This document shows, in pieces, positions 52,656 to 60,806 of a stretch of 64,000 nt of DNA. Both the position numbers and the translations under genes were made by a program. The notes below the pieces were generated by a model that saw nothing but the letters and a program-made list of their open reading frames with translations, had not been told where the DNA came from and ran no database searches. The stretch's first letter is position 1. Each line of letters begins with the position of its first letter. The stretch comes from Acidovorax sp. sic0104 (lineage in GTDB: Bacteria > Pseudomonadota > Gammaproteobacteria > Burkholderiales > Burkholderiaceae_C). Where the stretch lies: contig NZ_JAHUWH010000012.1 in assembly GCF_019219095.1 (NCBI RefSeq), positions 1 through 64,000 of the forward strand. The letters are read 5' to 3'.

Positions 52656-53741
52656 TCAGGGGTTGGATGGATCGGGCATGGTAGCGGCGGCGCGCTGCAC
52701 ATCGTGGACGGCGCGGGCCAGCGCCTGCTGCGCAGCGGGCGCGAGCACCCCCAGCCGCACGTGGCCGGGCAGGCCGAAAGAGTTGCAGTCGCGCAGCTTG
52801 ATGCCCTGAGCGCGCAATTCATGCAGGACACGCTCCGACTGCTCCGCGTGGGCGAAAGGCCACTGGGCCACGACATAGTTGGCCAGGCTGCCGGGCACCA
52901 CGCGCCATCCGAGGGCTGTGCACAGCGCCTGCTGGGCAGACTTCCACTCACGCAGCGTGTCCAGGCTGTGCTGCAGCCACTGCTGCACGGCGGGCTGCGC
53001 CCAGGCGGTGAGCATGGCCACGCCATGCGCGCCCACGGGCCACGACGGCGCCATGCCCTGCAGCGCGGCGATGCGCCTGGGGGTCTCGTGCGCCGGGGCT
53101 ATCGCGTAAGCGGCGCGCACGCCGGTCAGGCCCAGCGCCTTGTTGGGCGTCCACAGCTGCCAGGCCGACGGGGGCGCGTGGGTGGGGTGGCCGTCCAGGC
53201 GCAGCGGCGCGTAGGCGCAGTCCAGCACCTGCAGGGCGCCGGCCCCGCAGCCCTGTGCGTGCCACAGGGCCAGCGCCGGGTCCACCTGGCCCAGCGGGCT
53301 CGACGGTTCGCACGCCCAGTGCAGGCCTGCAGCGGGCCGCAAGCCGCCAGGTGCGGCACGCAGCACCTGCAGGCCCCAGGCCTGCGCTGCGTGTGCGTAG
53401 TCGCCGTAGCTGTGCGCCGGCACGGCCACGCAGGTGGCGCCGTGGCGCGCTGCCCAGGCCGTGGCACGGTGAATGAATTCGCTCGCGCTGCCGGCCAGCA
53501 CGATGCGGCCCGGGTCCACGGCATGCAGGCCGGCCAGTTGGGCCCGCAGCGCCGTGTAAGCAGGGTCGGGATAGCGGCTGGCATCGGCCGCCTGCACGCT
53601 GCGCAGCGCCTGCGGGCACGGGCCGCAAGCATTGCTGTTGGTCGAAAAATCGTGCAGCGGGACGCCCCCAGCGTCCGGCCCGCCGTGCAGCGGCAAGGCA
53701 GAGACACCAGTGTCGATCTCCATGGGCGTGACCGCGTTCAT
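52656..53741 (-). CDS. cobC: threonine-phosphate decarboxylase / PLP aminotransferase-like cobalamin enzyme
   Basis: A 361-residue fold-type I PLP enzyme of the histidinol-phosphate aminotransferase branch used in cobalamin synthesis (CobC in Pseudomonas denitrificans, CobD in Salmonella), supplying (R)-1-aminopropan-2-ol phosphate. Visible: HDFSTNSNACGP (typical dFSaNinPlGp start), SRYPDPAYTALR, AGSASEFIHRA, PLP Lys in TPNKALGLTGVRAAY, and GLPGHVRLGVL. The first ~29 residues precede the normal start and resemble the cobQ insert. It overlaps cbiB by ATGA. The name differs between nomenclatures. Confidence 0.9.
   Translation of the reverse strand: MNAVTPMEIDTGVSALPLHGGPDAGGVPLHDFSTNSNACGPCPQALRSVQAADASRYPDPAYTALRAQLAGLHAVDPGRIVLAGSASEFIHRATAWAARHGATCVAVPAHSYGDYAHAAQAWGLQVLRAAPGGLRPAAGLHWACEPSSPLGQVDPALALWHAQGCGAGALQVLDCAYAPLRLDGHPTHAPPSAWQLWTPNKALGLTGVRAAYAIAPAHETPRRIAALQGMAPSWPVGAHGVAMLTAWAQPAVQQWLQHSLDTLREWKSAQQALCTALGWRVVPGSLANYVVAQWPFAHAEQSERVLHELRAQGIKLRDCNSFGLPGHVRLGVLAPAAQQALARAVHDVQRAAATMPDPSNP
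53652..53720. repeat. repeat-derived leader of cobC (family C)
   Basis: Codes for about residues 8-30 of the protein (GVSALPLHGGPDAGGVPLHD). Read leftward it starts GACACTGGTGTCTCTGCC, resembling the insert in cobQ, and has the same GC-rich, palindrome-rich character. Confidence 0.5.
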
Positions 53742-54751
53742 GGCTTGGCTCCGCCCATCAACGCCATGGCTGCCAACGCCACCAGCACCTGCAGGGCCAC
53801 CACCACCGGCAGCAGCATCAGCACGACCCTGTCACCCTGGCGTGCGGCGCGGCGCGTGTCCAGCGGGCCAGGCGAGCGCGCCGCACCGTTGAGCGCATAG
53901 ACGCCCGGCTTGGCCAGACGCACGTTCAGCGACAGCGCCATCGCGGCCATGGGCCAGCCGCTGTTGGGCGACGGCGTCTTGCGCGCCTGCCGCGCCAGCG
54001 TGCGCAGCGGCAGACCGCCCGCGCCCACCGCCAGCAGCAGCGCGGCGATGCGCGCAGGCAGCCACGACAGCACATCGTCCGCCCGCGCCGCCCATTTGCC
54101 CGCCCACTGCCAGTAACGCCCGCCGCGCATGCCCGGGTAGCCCCACATGGCGTCCGCCGTGTTCGCCAACCGGTACAGCGCGGCGCCCGGCAGGCCCAGC
54201 AGCGCGAACCAGAACAGCGGCGCCACCACCGAATCGTTGAGGTTTTCGGCCAGCGACTCGATGGCCGACTCGCGCACCTCCTCGGACGTCAACGCGCTCA
54301 CATCGCGGCTCACCAGCCTCGACAGGCGCTCGCGCCCTGCGGGCAGCGACTGGCCCAGCGCGACCTCCACCGCCAGCACTTCGTCGCGCAGCATGCGCCA
54401 GGCCAGCAGAGGCTTGAGCAGCAACGCCAGCAGCGCCGCAGCCACGAGCGGGTACACCGTCAACGCAACCTGCTGCAAGACGCCCGACACTACAAAAACA
54501 ATAGCTGCCAGCGCGCACCAGACAATCGCTGCAAGCCAAAAAGATCTCCAATCCCGGGCCACCGGCGCCAACGGAGCCACCCGCTCGCCGCCCCGCTGCA
54601 GCGCCCGGCCCATCCAGACCACGGGGTGCCACGCGGCAGGCGGCTCACCCAGCCGCCAGTCCACCGCCAGCGCGAGCGCAGGCACGCCAAGGAACACGGG
54701 CAGCAGCTCCCAGTGAGCGGCGGGAAGAAGAATGGTGGTCAGGGCGTCCAT
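53738..54751 (-). CDS. cbiB: adenosylcobinamide-phosphate synthase
   Basis: A 337-residue inner-membrane protein (about five to seven helices) that joins aminopropanol phosphate to adenosylcobyric acid; called CbiB or, in aerobic nomenclature, CobD. Family landmarks: DWRLGEPPAAWHPVVWMGR, SRDVSALTSEEVRESAIESL, AENLNDSVVAPLFWFALLG, LPGAALYRLANTADAMWGY and SPNSGWPMAAMAL. Residues 71-88, one membrane segment, are encoded by a family A repeat (54488-54541) that keeps frame and hydrophobicity. It overlaps cobC by ATGA. Confidence 0.94.
   Translation of the reverse strand: MDALTTILLPAAHWELLPVFLGVPALALAVDWRLGEPPAAWHPVVWMGRALQRGGERVAPLAPVARDWRSFWLAAIVWCALAAIVFVVSGVLQQVALTVYPLVAAALLALLLKPLLAWRMLRDEVLAVEVALGQSLPAGRERLSRLVSRDVSALTSEEVRESAIESLAENLNDSVVAPLFWFALLGLPGAALYRLANTADAMWGYPGMRGGRYWQWAGKWAARADDVLSWLPARIAALLLAVGAGGLPLRTLARQARKTPSPNSGWPMAAMALSLNVRLAKPGVYALNGAARSPGPLDTRRAARQGDRVVLMLLPVVVALQVLVALAAMALMGGAKP
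54488..54541 (+). repeat. short interspersed repeat, family A, copy 6, inside cbiB
   Basis: Plus-strand sequence has ACAATAGCTGCCAGCGCGC, then CAGACAATCGCTGCAAGCC and AAAAAGAT, matching the intergenic copy at 40331-40390 in order and spacing. On the coding strand it encodes FWLAAIVWCALAAIVFVV. Confidence 0.65.
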
Positions 54752-54772
54752 CGATGCGTCGAAAGGGGTGCC

Positions 54773-55183
54773 TCAGGATACCGAGGGCGGCAGGCGCACC
54801 ACGATGCCGCTGCGCAGGCGCTCGGGGCGTTCGTTGCGGTTGAGCATGCCGTCGCTGGCGCAAGCGTGCATCGCGCCGCAGGCGAGCACATGGCGCGCCG
54901 TTTCATCGTCGGGCGTGAGGTCGCCAAACACGAAGGTGTACTTTCCCTGCGCCTGGAAGGCCACCGAGCAGGCACGCGAACAACTGCTCAGGCACGCCAC
55001 GCCGCGCACACGCACCCGGGCCCAGGCTCCCGCATCGTCTTGGAGCTGCGCCGTCTGCACGGCCTCAAACAGCAGCGCGCCGTCGGCGGGAAGGTCGCGG
55101 GATGCACCGGCCGGACGGCAGGTGGTGCACACGATCACGTCGGTGGGGTGGGAAGGCGGCGGGAAGGCAATAGCGTCGGACAT
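54773..55183 (-). CDS. DUF1636 cysteine-rich (ferredoxin-like) protein
   Basis: A 136-residue soluble protein with seven cysteines in a pattern suited to metal or [Fe-S] binding: Cys19/Cys22 (CTTC), Cys64/Cys68/Cys72 (CLSSCSRAC) and Cys102/Cys108. The segment GVACLSSCSRACSVAF resembles the thioredoxin-like ferredoxin fold. DUF1636 genes are often beside cobW and cobalamin genes, which fits here, between the ChlD-like gene and cbiB. A metal-delivery or electron-transfer role is possible; none is proven. Confidence 0.78.
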   Translation of the reverse strand: MSDAIAFPPPSHPTDVIVCTTCRPAGASRDLPADGALLFEAVQTAQLQDDAGAWARVRVRGVACLSSCSRACSVAFQAQGKYTFVFGDLTPDDETARHVLACGAMHACASDGMLNRNERPERLRSGIVVRLPPSVS

Positions 55184-55203
55184 CGCGATGTGTGAAGAAG
55201 GCT

Positions 55204-55923
55204 CTAGAAAGACAGGGATTCGGGCGTGCGGTGCTCGGCCTGCCACCGGGCGGCCCAGGCAGCGCAGCGGCCCACGGGTCGCAGCGGGTCGTCGAAATCC
55301 ACGACCACCACGTGCGTGGCCGCGGCGGGTGCGGTGGGCTGCTCCAACGTGCGACCGTCGGTCAGCAGCCACAGACAAGAAGGTGCAGCCGTGCCGCGCC
55401 GTTGGCGCGCGGTGCGCAGAAGGCGATCGGCCTCGGCCAGGCCGGCTGCAAGCGGCGTGCCCCCACCGCCGCCCAGCGGACGCACACGCGCCGCGCCGGC
55501 CGTGCGCGCGGGACCCGGGGGCAGCAGCAGTTGCACGCCCTGGCCGCCGAAGCCCAGCAGCGCCACCAGGTCTCCCGCGCGCGCGGCTTGTTCGATGACG
55601 CGCGCGGCGTAGCCCTTGGCCCTTGCCAGGCGCCCGCCCTGGCGCATCGACCCCGAGGTATCTAGCGCGATGACGTGCAGGCAAGGCTGCACAGCGCTGG
55701 CCGGCTGGCGGCGCAGGTGCTCGGGCTGCAGGCGTGCCGGGCCCTTGGCCAGCAGCGTGGGCAGCCAGACGATGCCGGCACCCTGCGCGCCGGCGGGCCG
55801 GGCCACGGCTTGCGGCGTGCGCAGCCAGGCATTGCGGGGAGCTTGCCACCGCCAGCCTGCGCTTGCCTTGGGAGTCTTCAGCGAGCGCGGGCCGGGGTGG
55901 CTCAGGCTTTTTTTGGTGGCCAT
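55204..55923 (-). CDS. ChlD-like VWA-domain chelatase subunit
   Basis: A 239-residue protein, essentially a von Willebrand factor A domain with an intact MIDAS motif: DTSGSM (Asp88), the later GGGGGTPL and LLTDGR. This is the C-terminal part of the magnesium/cobalt-chelatase D subunit. The first ~75 residues are basic. It overlaps the ChlI-like gene by 22 bases. With the ChlI-like ATPase and CobN it probably forms the ATP-dependent cobaltochelatase in place of CobS/CobT chelatase subunits. Confidence 0.85.
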   Translation of the reverse strand: MATKKSLSHPGPRSLKTPKASAGWRWQAPRNAWLRTPQAVARPAGAQGAGIVWLPTLLAKGPARLQPEHLRRQPASAVQPCLHVIALDTSGSMRQGGRLARAKGYAARVIEQAARAGDLVALLGFGGQGVQLLLPPGPARTAGAARVRPLGGGGGTPLAAGLAEADRLLRTARQRRGTAAPSCLWLLTDGRTLEQPTAPAAATHVVVVDFDDPLRPVGRCAAWAARWQAEHRTPESLSF

Positions 55924-56978
55924 GCTCCGGTGCTGCGCACGCGCGCCATGGGCTGGGGTTCGGGCGGCAAGGCGCCCCAGTCGCCCTCCGGGGCATCCTG
56001 GGGCGCTGCGCCTGCGCTCTGCCGGTCGGCGGACGATGGCGATGAAGGTGGCGAGAAAGACGGCGGTGGCGGCGCAGGCCTTGAAGGCGGCGCCGCGCTG
56101 GCCGGGTGGTCGCTGCGCCGGTGCGCCAGCGCCAGCTCGGCCACTGCATCCACATGCGACACCTGCACGCTGCCATGCTGCTGCAGCGCGGCCAGCGCGC
56201 GCGCGGCGCGCAGCATCACCAGGTCGGCGCGGATACCGTCCACCCCGGCGGCCAGGGCCAGTTGAGCGGCATGGTGCACCACGGAATCCGGCCACTCCAG
56301 CCCCGCCAGCGCTGCACGCGCACGGACCACCGACGCTGCGACCTCGGCCTGCGCAGCGGCATGGCGCGCAGCTACGGCGGCCGGGTCGACCTCGAAGGCC
56401 AGGCGGGCCCGCACGATGGCCTGCCGCACAGCGGCATCCGCCGGGTTGTGCAGCGCCACCGACAGGCCGAAGCGGTCCAGCAGCTGCGGGCGCAACTCGC
56501 CCTCCTCCGGGTTCATGGTGCCCACCAGCACGAAGCGCGCGGCATGCTGGTGCGACACGCCGTCGCGCTCCACCGTGTTCACGCCGCTGGCAGCCACGTC
56601 GAGCAGCGAATCCACCAGCGCATCGGGCAGCAGGTTGACCTCGTCCACATACAGCACGCCGCCGTGCGCACGCGCCACCAGGCCGGGCGCCAGGCGCACT
56701 TGTCCGTCGCGCAGCACGTCTTCGATGTTCAGCGTGCCCACCAGTTGCTCCAGGCTGGCAGCCAGAGGCAGGGTGACGAAGGGCGAGTCGGGCAGCAGCG
56801 CAGCCAGCGCACGTGCGGACGTTGACTTGGCCGTTCCGCGTGGGCCGCTGATGAGCACGCCGCCCATGCCAGGGTCGATGGCGGCCAGCAACAGCGCGCG
56901 CTGCAGGGCTTCGTGGCCGATCAGTGCGGTGAAAGGGAATGTGGTGCCAGGCACGGGGGCCAAGGAAATCGTGGTCAT
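55902..56978 (-). CDS. ChlI-like AAA+ chelatase ATPase
   Basis: A 358-residue AAA+ ATPase. Walker A GPRGTAKST is at 45-53, Walker B GGVLYVDEVNLL near 106-117, and GTMNPEEGELRPQLLDRF is the sensor/arginine-finger region of chelatase I subunits. Residues after about 290 form a Pro/Ser-rich tail resembling the linker of ChlD proteins, as if a fused I-D protein had been split between this gene and the next. Overlaps cobN by ATGA. It powers metal insertion by CobN. Confidence 0.9.
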   Translation of the reverse strand: MTTISLAPVPGTTFPFTALIGHEALQRALLLAAIDPGMGGVLISGPRGTAKSTSARALAALLPDSPFVTLPLAASLEQLVGTLNIEDVLRDGQVRLAPGLVARAHGGVLYVDEVNLLPDALVDSLLDVAASGVNTVERDGVSHQHAARFVLVGTMNPEEGELRPQLLDRFGLSVALHNPADAAVRQAIVRARLAFEVDPAAVAARHAAAQAEVAASVVRARAALAGLEWPDSVVHHAAQLALAAGVDGIRADLVMLRAARALAALQQHGSVQVSHVDAVAELALAHRRSDHPASAAPPSRPAPPPPSFSPPSSPSSADRQSAGAAPQDAPEGDWGALPPEPQPMARVRSTGAWPPKKA

Positions 56979-59900
56979 TGCAAGGGACCCTCTCCGTAGG
57001 TTTCGAGCCGGTGTTCAAGGGCCAGCAGGTGCTGCTCGATGCGCTCGCGGTGCTCGCCGGGCTCGGTCCACAGGCCGCGCTGCATGGCCTCGAGCAGGCG
57101 CTCACCCACGCTGCGCAGAGCCAGCGGGTTGTGCTGTTGCAGAAAATCGCGTGTGTCGTCGTCGTGCAGGTAGGCATCGGCGAGCAGCGCGTACTGGTGG
57201 TCGGCCACCACGCCGGCGGTCGCGTCGAAGGCAAACAGGTAGTCCACCGTGGCCGCGATCTCGAAGGCGCCCTTGTAGCCATGGCGCTTCACGCCGGCTA
57301 TCCACTTGGGGTTGACGGCACGGGCGCGCACCACGCGGGCGACTTCTTCGCTCAGCGTACGGATGCGCGGCGCGCCGGGCGTGCTGAAGTCGCCGTGGTA
57401 CAGCGCGGCCGGCGCGCCGGCCAGGTGCTGCACGGCCGCAGCCATGCCGCCCTGGAACTGGTAGTAGTCGTCCGAGTCGAGGATGTCGTGCTCGCGGTTG
57501 TCCTGGTTGTGCAGGACGGCGTCGACCGCCGCCAGGCGCTGCTCGAAGGCGGCGCGCGCGGCCTCGCCGTGGCCGCCCTGCCCGTAGGCGAAGGCGCCCG
57601 CGCGCAGGTAGGCCTGGGCCAGGTCGTCCGACGTGCTCCAGCGGCCGGAGGCCATCACCTCCTGCAGGCCCGCACCGTAGCCGCCGGGGCGGGGGCCGAA
57701 CACACGCCATGTGGCGCGGCGCTCAGCGTCCTCGGCGGCCATGCCGCTGGCTTCACTCTCGGCCGCCTCGCGCCGCACGCGCACGCGGATCGGGTTCACG
57801 TCGTCGGGCTCATCGTCTGGCGAAATGGCGGCCACGGCACGCACGGCCGTGTCGAACAGGTCGATCACGCCGGGGAAGGCATCGCGAAAGAACCCCGACA
57901 CGCGCAGCGTCACGTCGATGCGCGGGCGGTTGCGCATCGCCATGGGCAGCACTTCGATGTCCACCACGCGGCTGCTGCCGGGCGCCCATCGGGGGCGCAC
58001 ACCCAGGAGCGCAAAGGCCTGCCCGATGTCCTCGCCGCCCGTGCGCATGGTGCTGGTGCCCCAGACCGACAGGCCCACTGCGGTGGGAAAGCTGCCATGG
58101 TCCTGCAGATGCCGCTCCACCACGCGGTCGGCCGCCAGCGCGCCCATGCCATAGGCCGTGGGCGTGGGCACGGCGCGCGTGTCCACCGAGTAGAAGTTGC
58201 GCCCCGTGGGCAGCACGTCGGGCCGGCCGCGCGAAGGCGCGCCGCTGGGGCCGGGCGGCACGAACCTGCCCGCCAGGCCGCGCAGCAATTGGCCCATCTC
58301 GTTGGGGCCGCAGGCATCGAGCCGAGGGGCCAGCACCGTGCGCATGCGCGCCAGCACCTGGGCGCTGTGCGGCCGCTGCGTGGCGTCCATGGGCAGGCCC
58401 ACGATGTGCCCGGCCTCGTCCACCGCCAGGTGTTTCTGCACGCACTGCGCCGCCAGCTTCTCCAGGCGCTCCCGCGTGTGGCCCACGTGGCGCCAGGGCT
58501 CGTCGCCCAGGGCCTGCAGCGCGGCAGGGCGCGGGCCTGTCCACGGTGCGGCCCACTCGGGGTTCAGCGGGTCGAAATCACCCAGTTCCAGATCACGGGC
58601 CAACGACACCAGCAGGCTGCCCAGCCCTGGGGCCGCGCCGCCCGGAAAGCGCGCCAGCGCCACCAGCGTGTCGGTCCGCTGGCGGTCCCGCGGCGAGCGG
58701 CCCAGGATGTGCAGGCCGTCGCGGATCTGCGACTCCTTGATTTCGCACAGGTAGGCGTCGAGCCGGCCGAGCAGCGCCTCGCGCTGTACATCGTCGGCCG
58801 GCGGGGCAAAGCCCAGTTCCTGGTGCAGGCCGTTCTTCAGCACCTGGTCGAGGATGCTCTGGCGCAGCAGCTTGGCGCGGCGCGGGTCGAGCGGCAGCGC
58901 CTCGTAGTACTCGTCCATGGACCGCTCGAGCTGCTGCAGCGGGCCGTAGGTCTCGGCGCGCGTGAGCGCGGGCATCAGGTGGTCGATGATGACGGCCTGC
59001 GTGCGGCGCTTGGCCTGGCTGCCCTCGCCCGGGTCGTTGACGATGAACGGGTACAGGTGCGGCAGCGGGCCCAGGATGGCATCGGGCCAGCACGCGGCGC
59101 CCAGCGCCACGCTCTTGCCCGGCAGCCATTCGAGGTTGCCGTGCTTGCCCACGTGGACCACCGCGTCCACCGCGAACGCGCGGCGCAGCCAGAAGTAGAA
59201 GGCCAGGTAGCCGTGCGTGGGCACCAGATCGGCATCGTGGTACGTGGCCACCAGGTCCAGGTCGCGCCCCCGCGCGGGCTGGATGCCCACGAAGACGTTG
59301 CCCAGGCGCACGCCCGGCACCATGAAGCGGCCGCTGCGCACGATGGGATCGGCGCCGGGCGGGCCCCACAGGGCATTGACCGCGTCCTGGCTGGCCTGCG
59401 GCAGCGCGCCGAAGTCGGACAGGTAGTCGGCCATGGCCAGGCTCTGGCCCGCGGGGCGGTCTGCGTTGGCGTCGAGGTTGTTGGTCACGCCCGCCACCAG
59501 CTGCGCGATCAGCGCATCGCCGCCCTCGGGCAGATCGCCCGTGGTGTAGCCCGCGTCGCGCAGCGCCTGCAAAATCAGCACGGTGGAGGCCGGTGTATCC
59601 AGGCCCACGCCGTTGGCCAGGCGTGCATCGTCGTTGGGGTAGTTGGCCAGGATGAGCGCCACGCGCTTGTCCACCTGCGGCTTGCTGCGCAGCACGCACC
59701 AGCGGCGCGCCAGTTCGGCCACGAAGGCGATGCGTTCGGGCTCGGGCTGGTAGCGCACCACATCGACCTCGGTGCGCTCGCAGCGCCACGCCAGGCCCTT
59801 GAAGCTGATCGCGCGCGCGCCGATGCGCCCGTCCACCTCGGGCAGCACCACCTGCATGGCCAGGTCGCGCGGCGCCAGGCCATGCGGGTCGTCCTGCCAC

Positions 59901-60796
59901 TGCTCCAGCGAGCAGCCGGCGGTGATGACTTGCAGCACCGGCGCATCGCCGGCCAGGGCGACCGCCTGCGCACCGTCGTCGTCACTGCCGTCGATGGAGG
60001 CCACGGCAAAGCTCGTGGCGTTGAGCACGATGCCCACGCCCTGCGCGGCGGCCATGGCCTGCAGCGCGGCCAGGCTCTCCGGGTTCTTGAGCGAGTCCAC
60101 GCCCACGGCCAGGGTGTTGAGACCCGCGTCTGCCAGTGCCGCGTGCACGGCATCGAACACCGCCGTGTTGCCCGACTGAATGTGCGCGCGGTAGAACACC
60201 AGCATCGCCACCGGCGCGTCGGGAATCCACGGCGCCGCGGCGGCCGGGGTGTAGGCCATCACCGGCGGCAGCGGCCGGGGTGGCGGCGGGCGCGGGCCGA
60301 TGCCGAAGGCCGCATGGCCGATGAGCGCAAAGAACGCCAGCGCGTTGTCGCGCCCACCCTCGCGCAGGCAGCGCCAAAGCTGGTGGCAGTCCTCGGGGCT
60401 TGCGGTGCTGCGCATCAGAAGCTGCGGGTCTTCGATGTTGTCGCCCGAGAACAGGGCCAGCCACTGGCGGTGCTTGCCGGCCAGCGACATCGCTTGCTCC
60501 ACCACATAGGCCCAGTCGCTGGGGCTGCCCAGGTGGTCGATGACGATCACGCGCGCATGGCGCAGCACGTCGTCGACATACATGTCGGTGGACGCGGGCT
60601 GGCGCAGCCACATCAGGTTGGCCAGGCGCACGCTGGGAAAGCCCGCGCACAGGCTGGCCGCTGCGTCGGACAGCAACGACAGCGTGGTGTCGGCCGCGCT
60701 CAGGATGACGATGTCGCCGGGCGTCTGCTCCACGCGCACCAGGCCCTGGCCCCCGTCCTCGACGTAGCCACCCGGGCGTGTGGAAAGCAGATGCAT
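56975..60796 (-). CDS. cobN: cobaltochelatase subunit CobN
   Basis: A 1273-residue large subunit, the usual length, that binds hydrogenobyrinic acid a,c-diamide and inserts cobalt with the help of an ATPase pair. Visible landmarks include LNATSFAV, ILANYPNDDARLANGVGLDTP, VHVGKHGNLEWLPGKSVAL, GRNFYSVDTRAVPTPTAYGM, VWGTSTMRTGGEDIGQAFAL and YYQFQGGMAAAV, the CobN/BchH core. It is the late-insertion, aerobic-type enzyme. It lies between cobW and the ChlI/ChlD-like genes, all leftward. Confidence 0.96.
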   Translation of the reverse strand: MHLLSTRPGGYVEDGGQGLVRVEQTPGDIVILSAADTTLSLLSDAAASLCAGFPSVRLANLMWLRQPASTDMYVDDVLRHARVIVIDHLGSPSDWAYVVEQAMSLAGKHRQWLALFSGDNIEDPQLLMRSTASPEDCHQLWRCLREGGRDNALAFFALIGHAAFGIGPRPPPPRPLPPVMAYTPAAAAPWIPDAPVAMLVFYRAHIQSGNTAVFDAVHAALADAGLNTLAVGVDSLKNPESLAALQAMAAAQGVGIVLNATSFAVASIDGSDDDGAQAVALAGDAPVLQVITAGCSLEQWQDDPHGLAPRDLAMQVVLPEVDGRIGARAISFKGLAWRCERTEVDVVRYQPEPERIAFVAELARRWCVLRSKPQVDKRVALILANYPNDDARLANGVGLDTPASTVLILQALRDAGYTTGDLPEGGDALIAQLVAGVTNNLDANADRPAGQSLAMADYLSDFGALPQASQDAVNALWGPPGADPIVRSGRFMVPGVRLGNVFVGIQPARGRDLDLVATYHDADLVPTHGYLAFYFWLRRAFAVDAVVHVGKHGNLEWLPGKSVALGAACWPDAILGPLPHLYPFIVNDPGEGSQAKRRTQAVIIDHLMPALTRAETYGPLQQLERSMDEYYEALPLDPRRAKLLRQSILDQVLKNGLHQELGFAPPADDVQREALLGRLDAYLCEIKESQIRDGLHILGRSPRDRQRTDTLVALARFPGGAAPGLGSLLVSLARDLELGDFDPLNPEWAAPWTGPRPAALQALGDEPWRHVGHTRERLEKLAAQCVQKHLAVDEAGHIVGLPMDATQRPHSAQVLARMRTVLAPRLDACGPNEMGQLLRGLAGRFVPPGPSGAPSRGRPDVLPTGRNFYSVDTRAVPTPTAYGMGALAADRVVERHLQDHGSFPTAVGLSVWGTSTMRTGGEDIGQAFALLGVRPRWAPGSSRVVDIEVLPMAMRNRPRIDVTLRVSGFFRDAFPGVIDLFDTAVRAVAAISPDDEPDDVNPIRVRVRREAAESEASGMAAEDAERRATWRVFGPRPGGYGAGLQEVMASGRWSTSDDLAQAYLRAGAFAYGQGGHGEAARAAFEQRLAAVDAVLHNQDNREHDILDSDDYYQFQGGMAAAVQHLAGAPAALYHGDFSTPGAPRIRTLSEEVARVVRARAVNPKWIAGVKRHGYKGAFEIAATVDYLFAFDATAGVVADHQYALLADAYLHDDDTRDFLQQHNPLALRSVGERLLEAMQRGLWTEPGEHRERIEQHLLALEHRLETYGEGPLQ

Positions 60797-60806
60797 GGGT
60801 GTCGCC

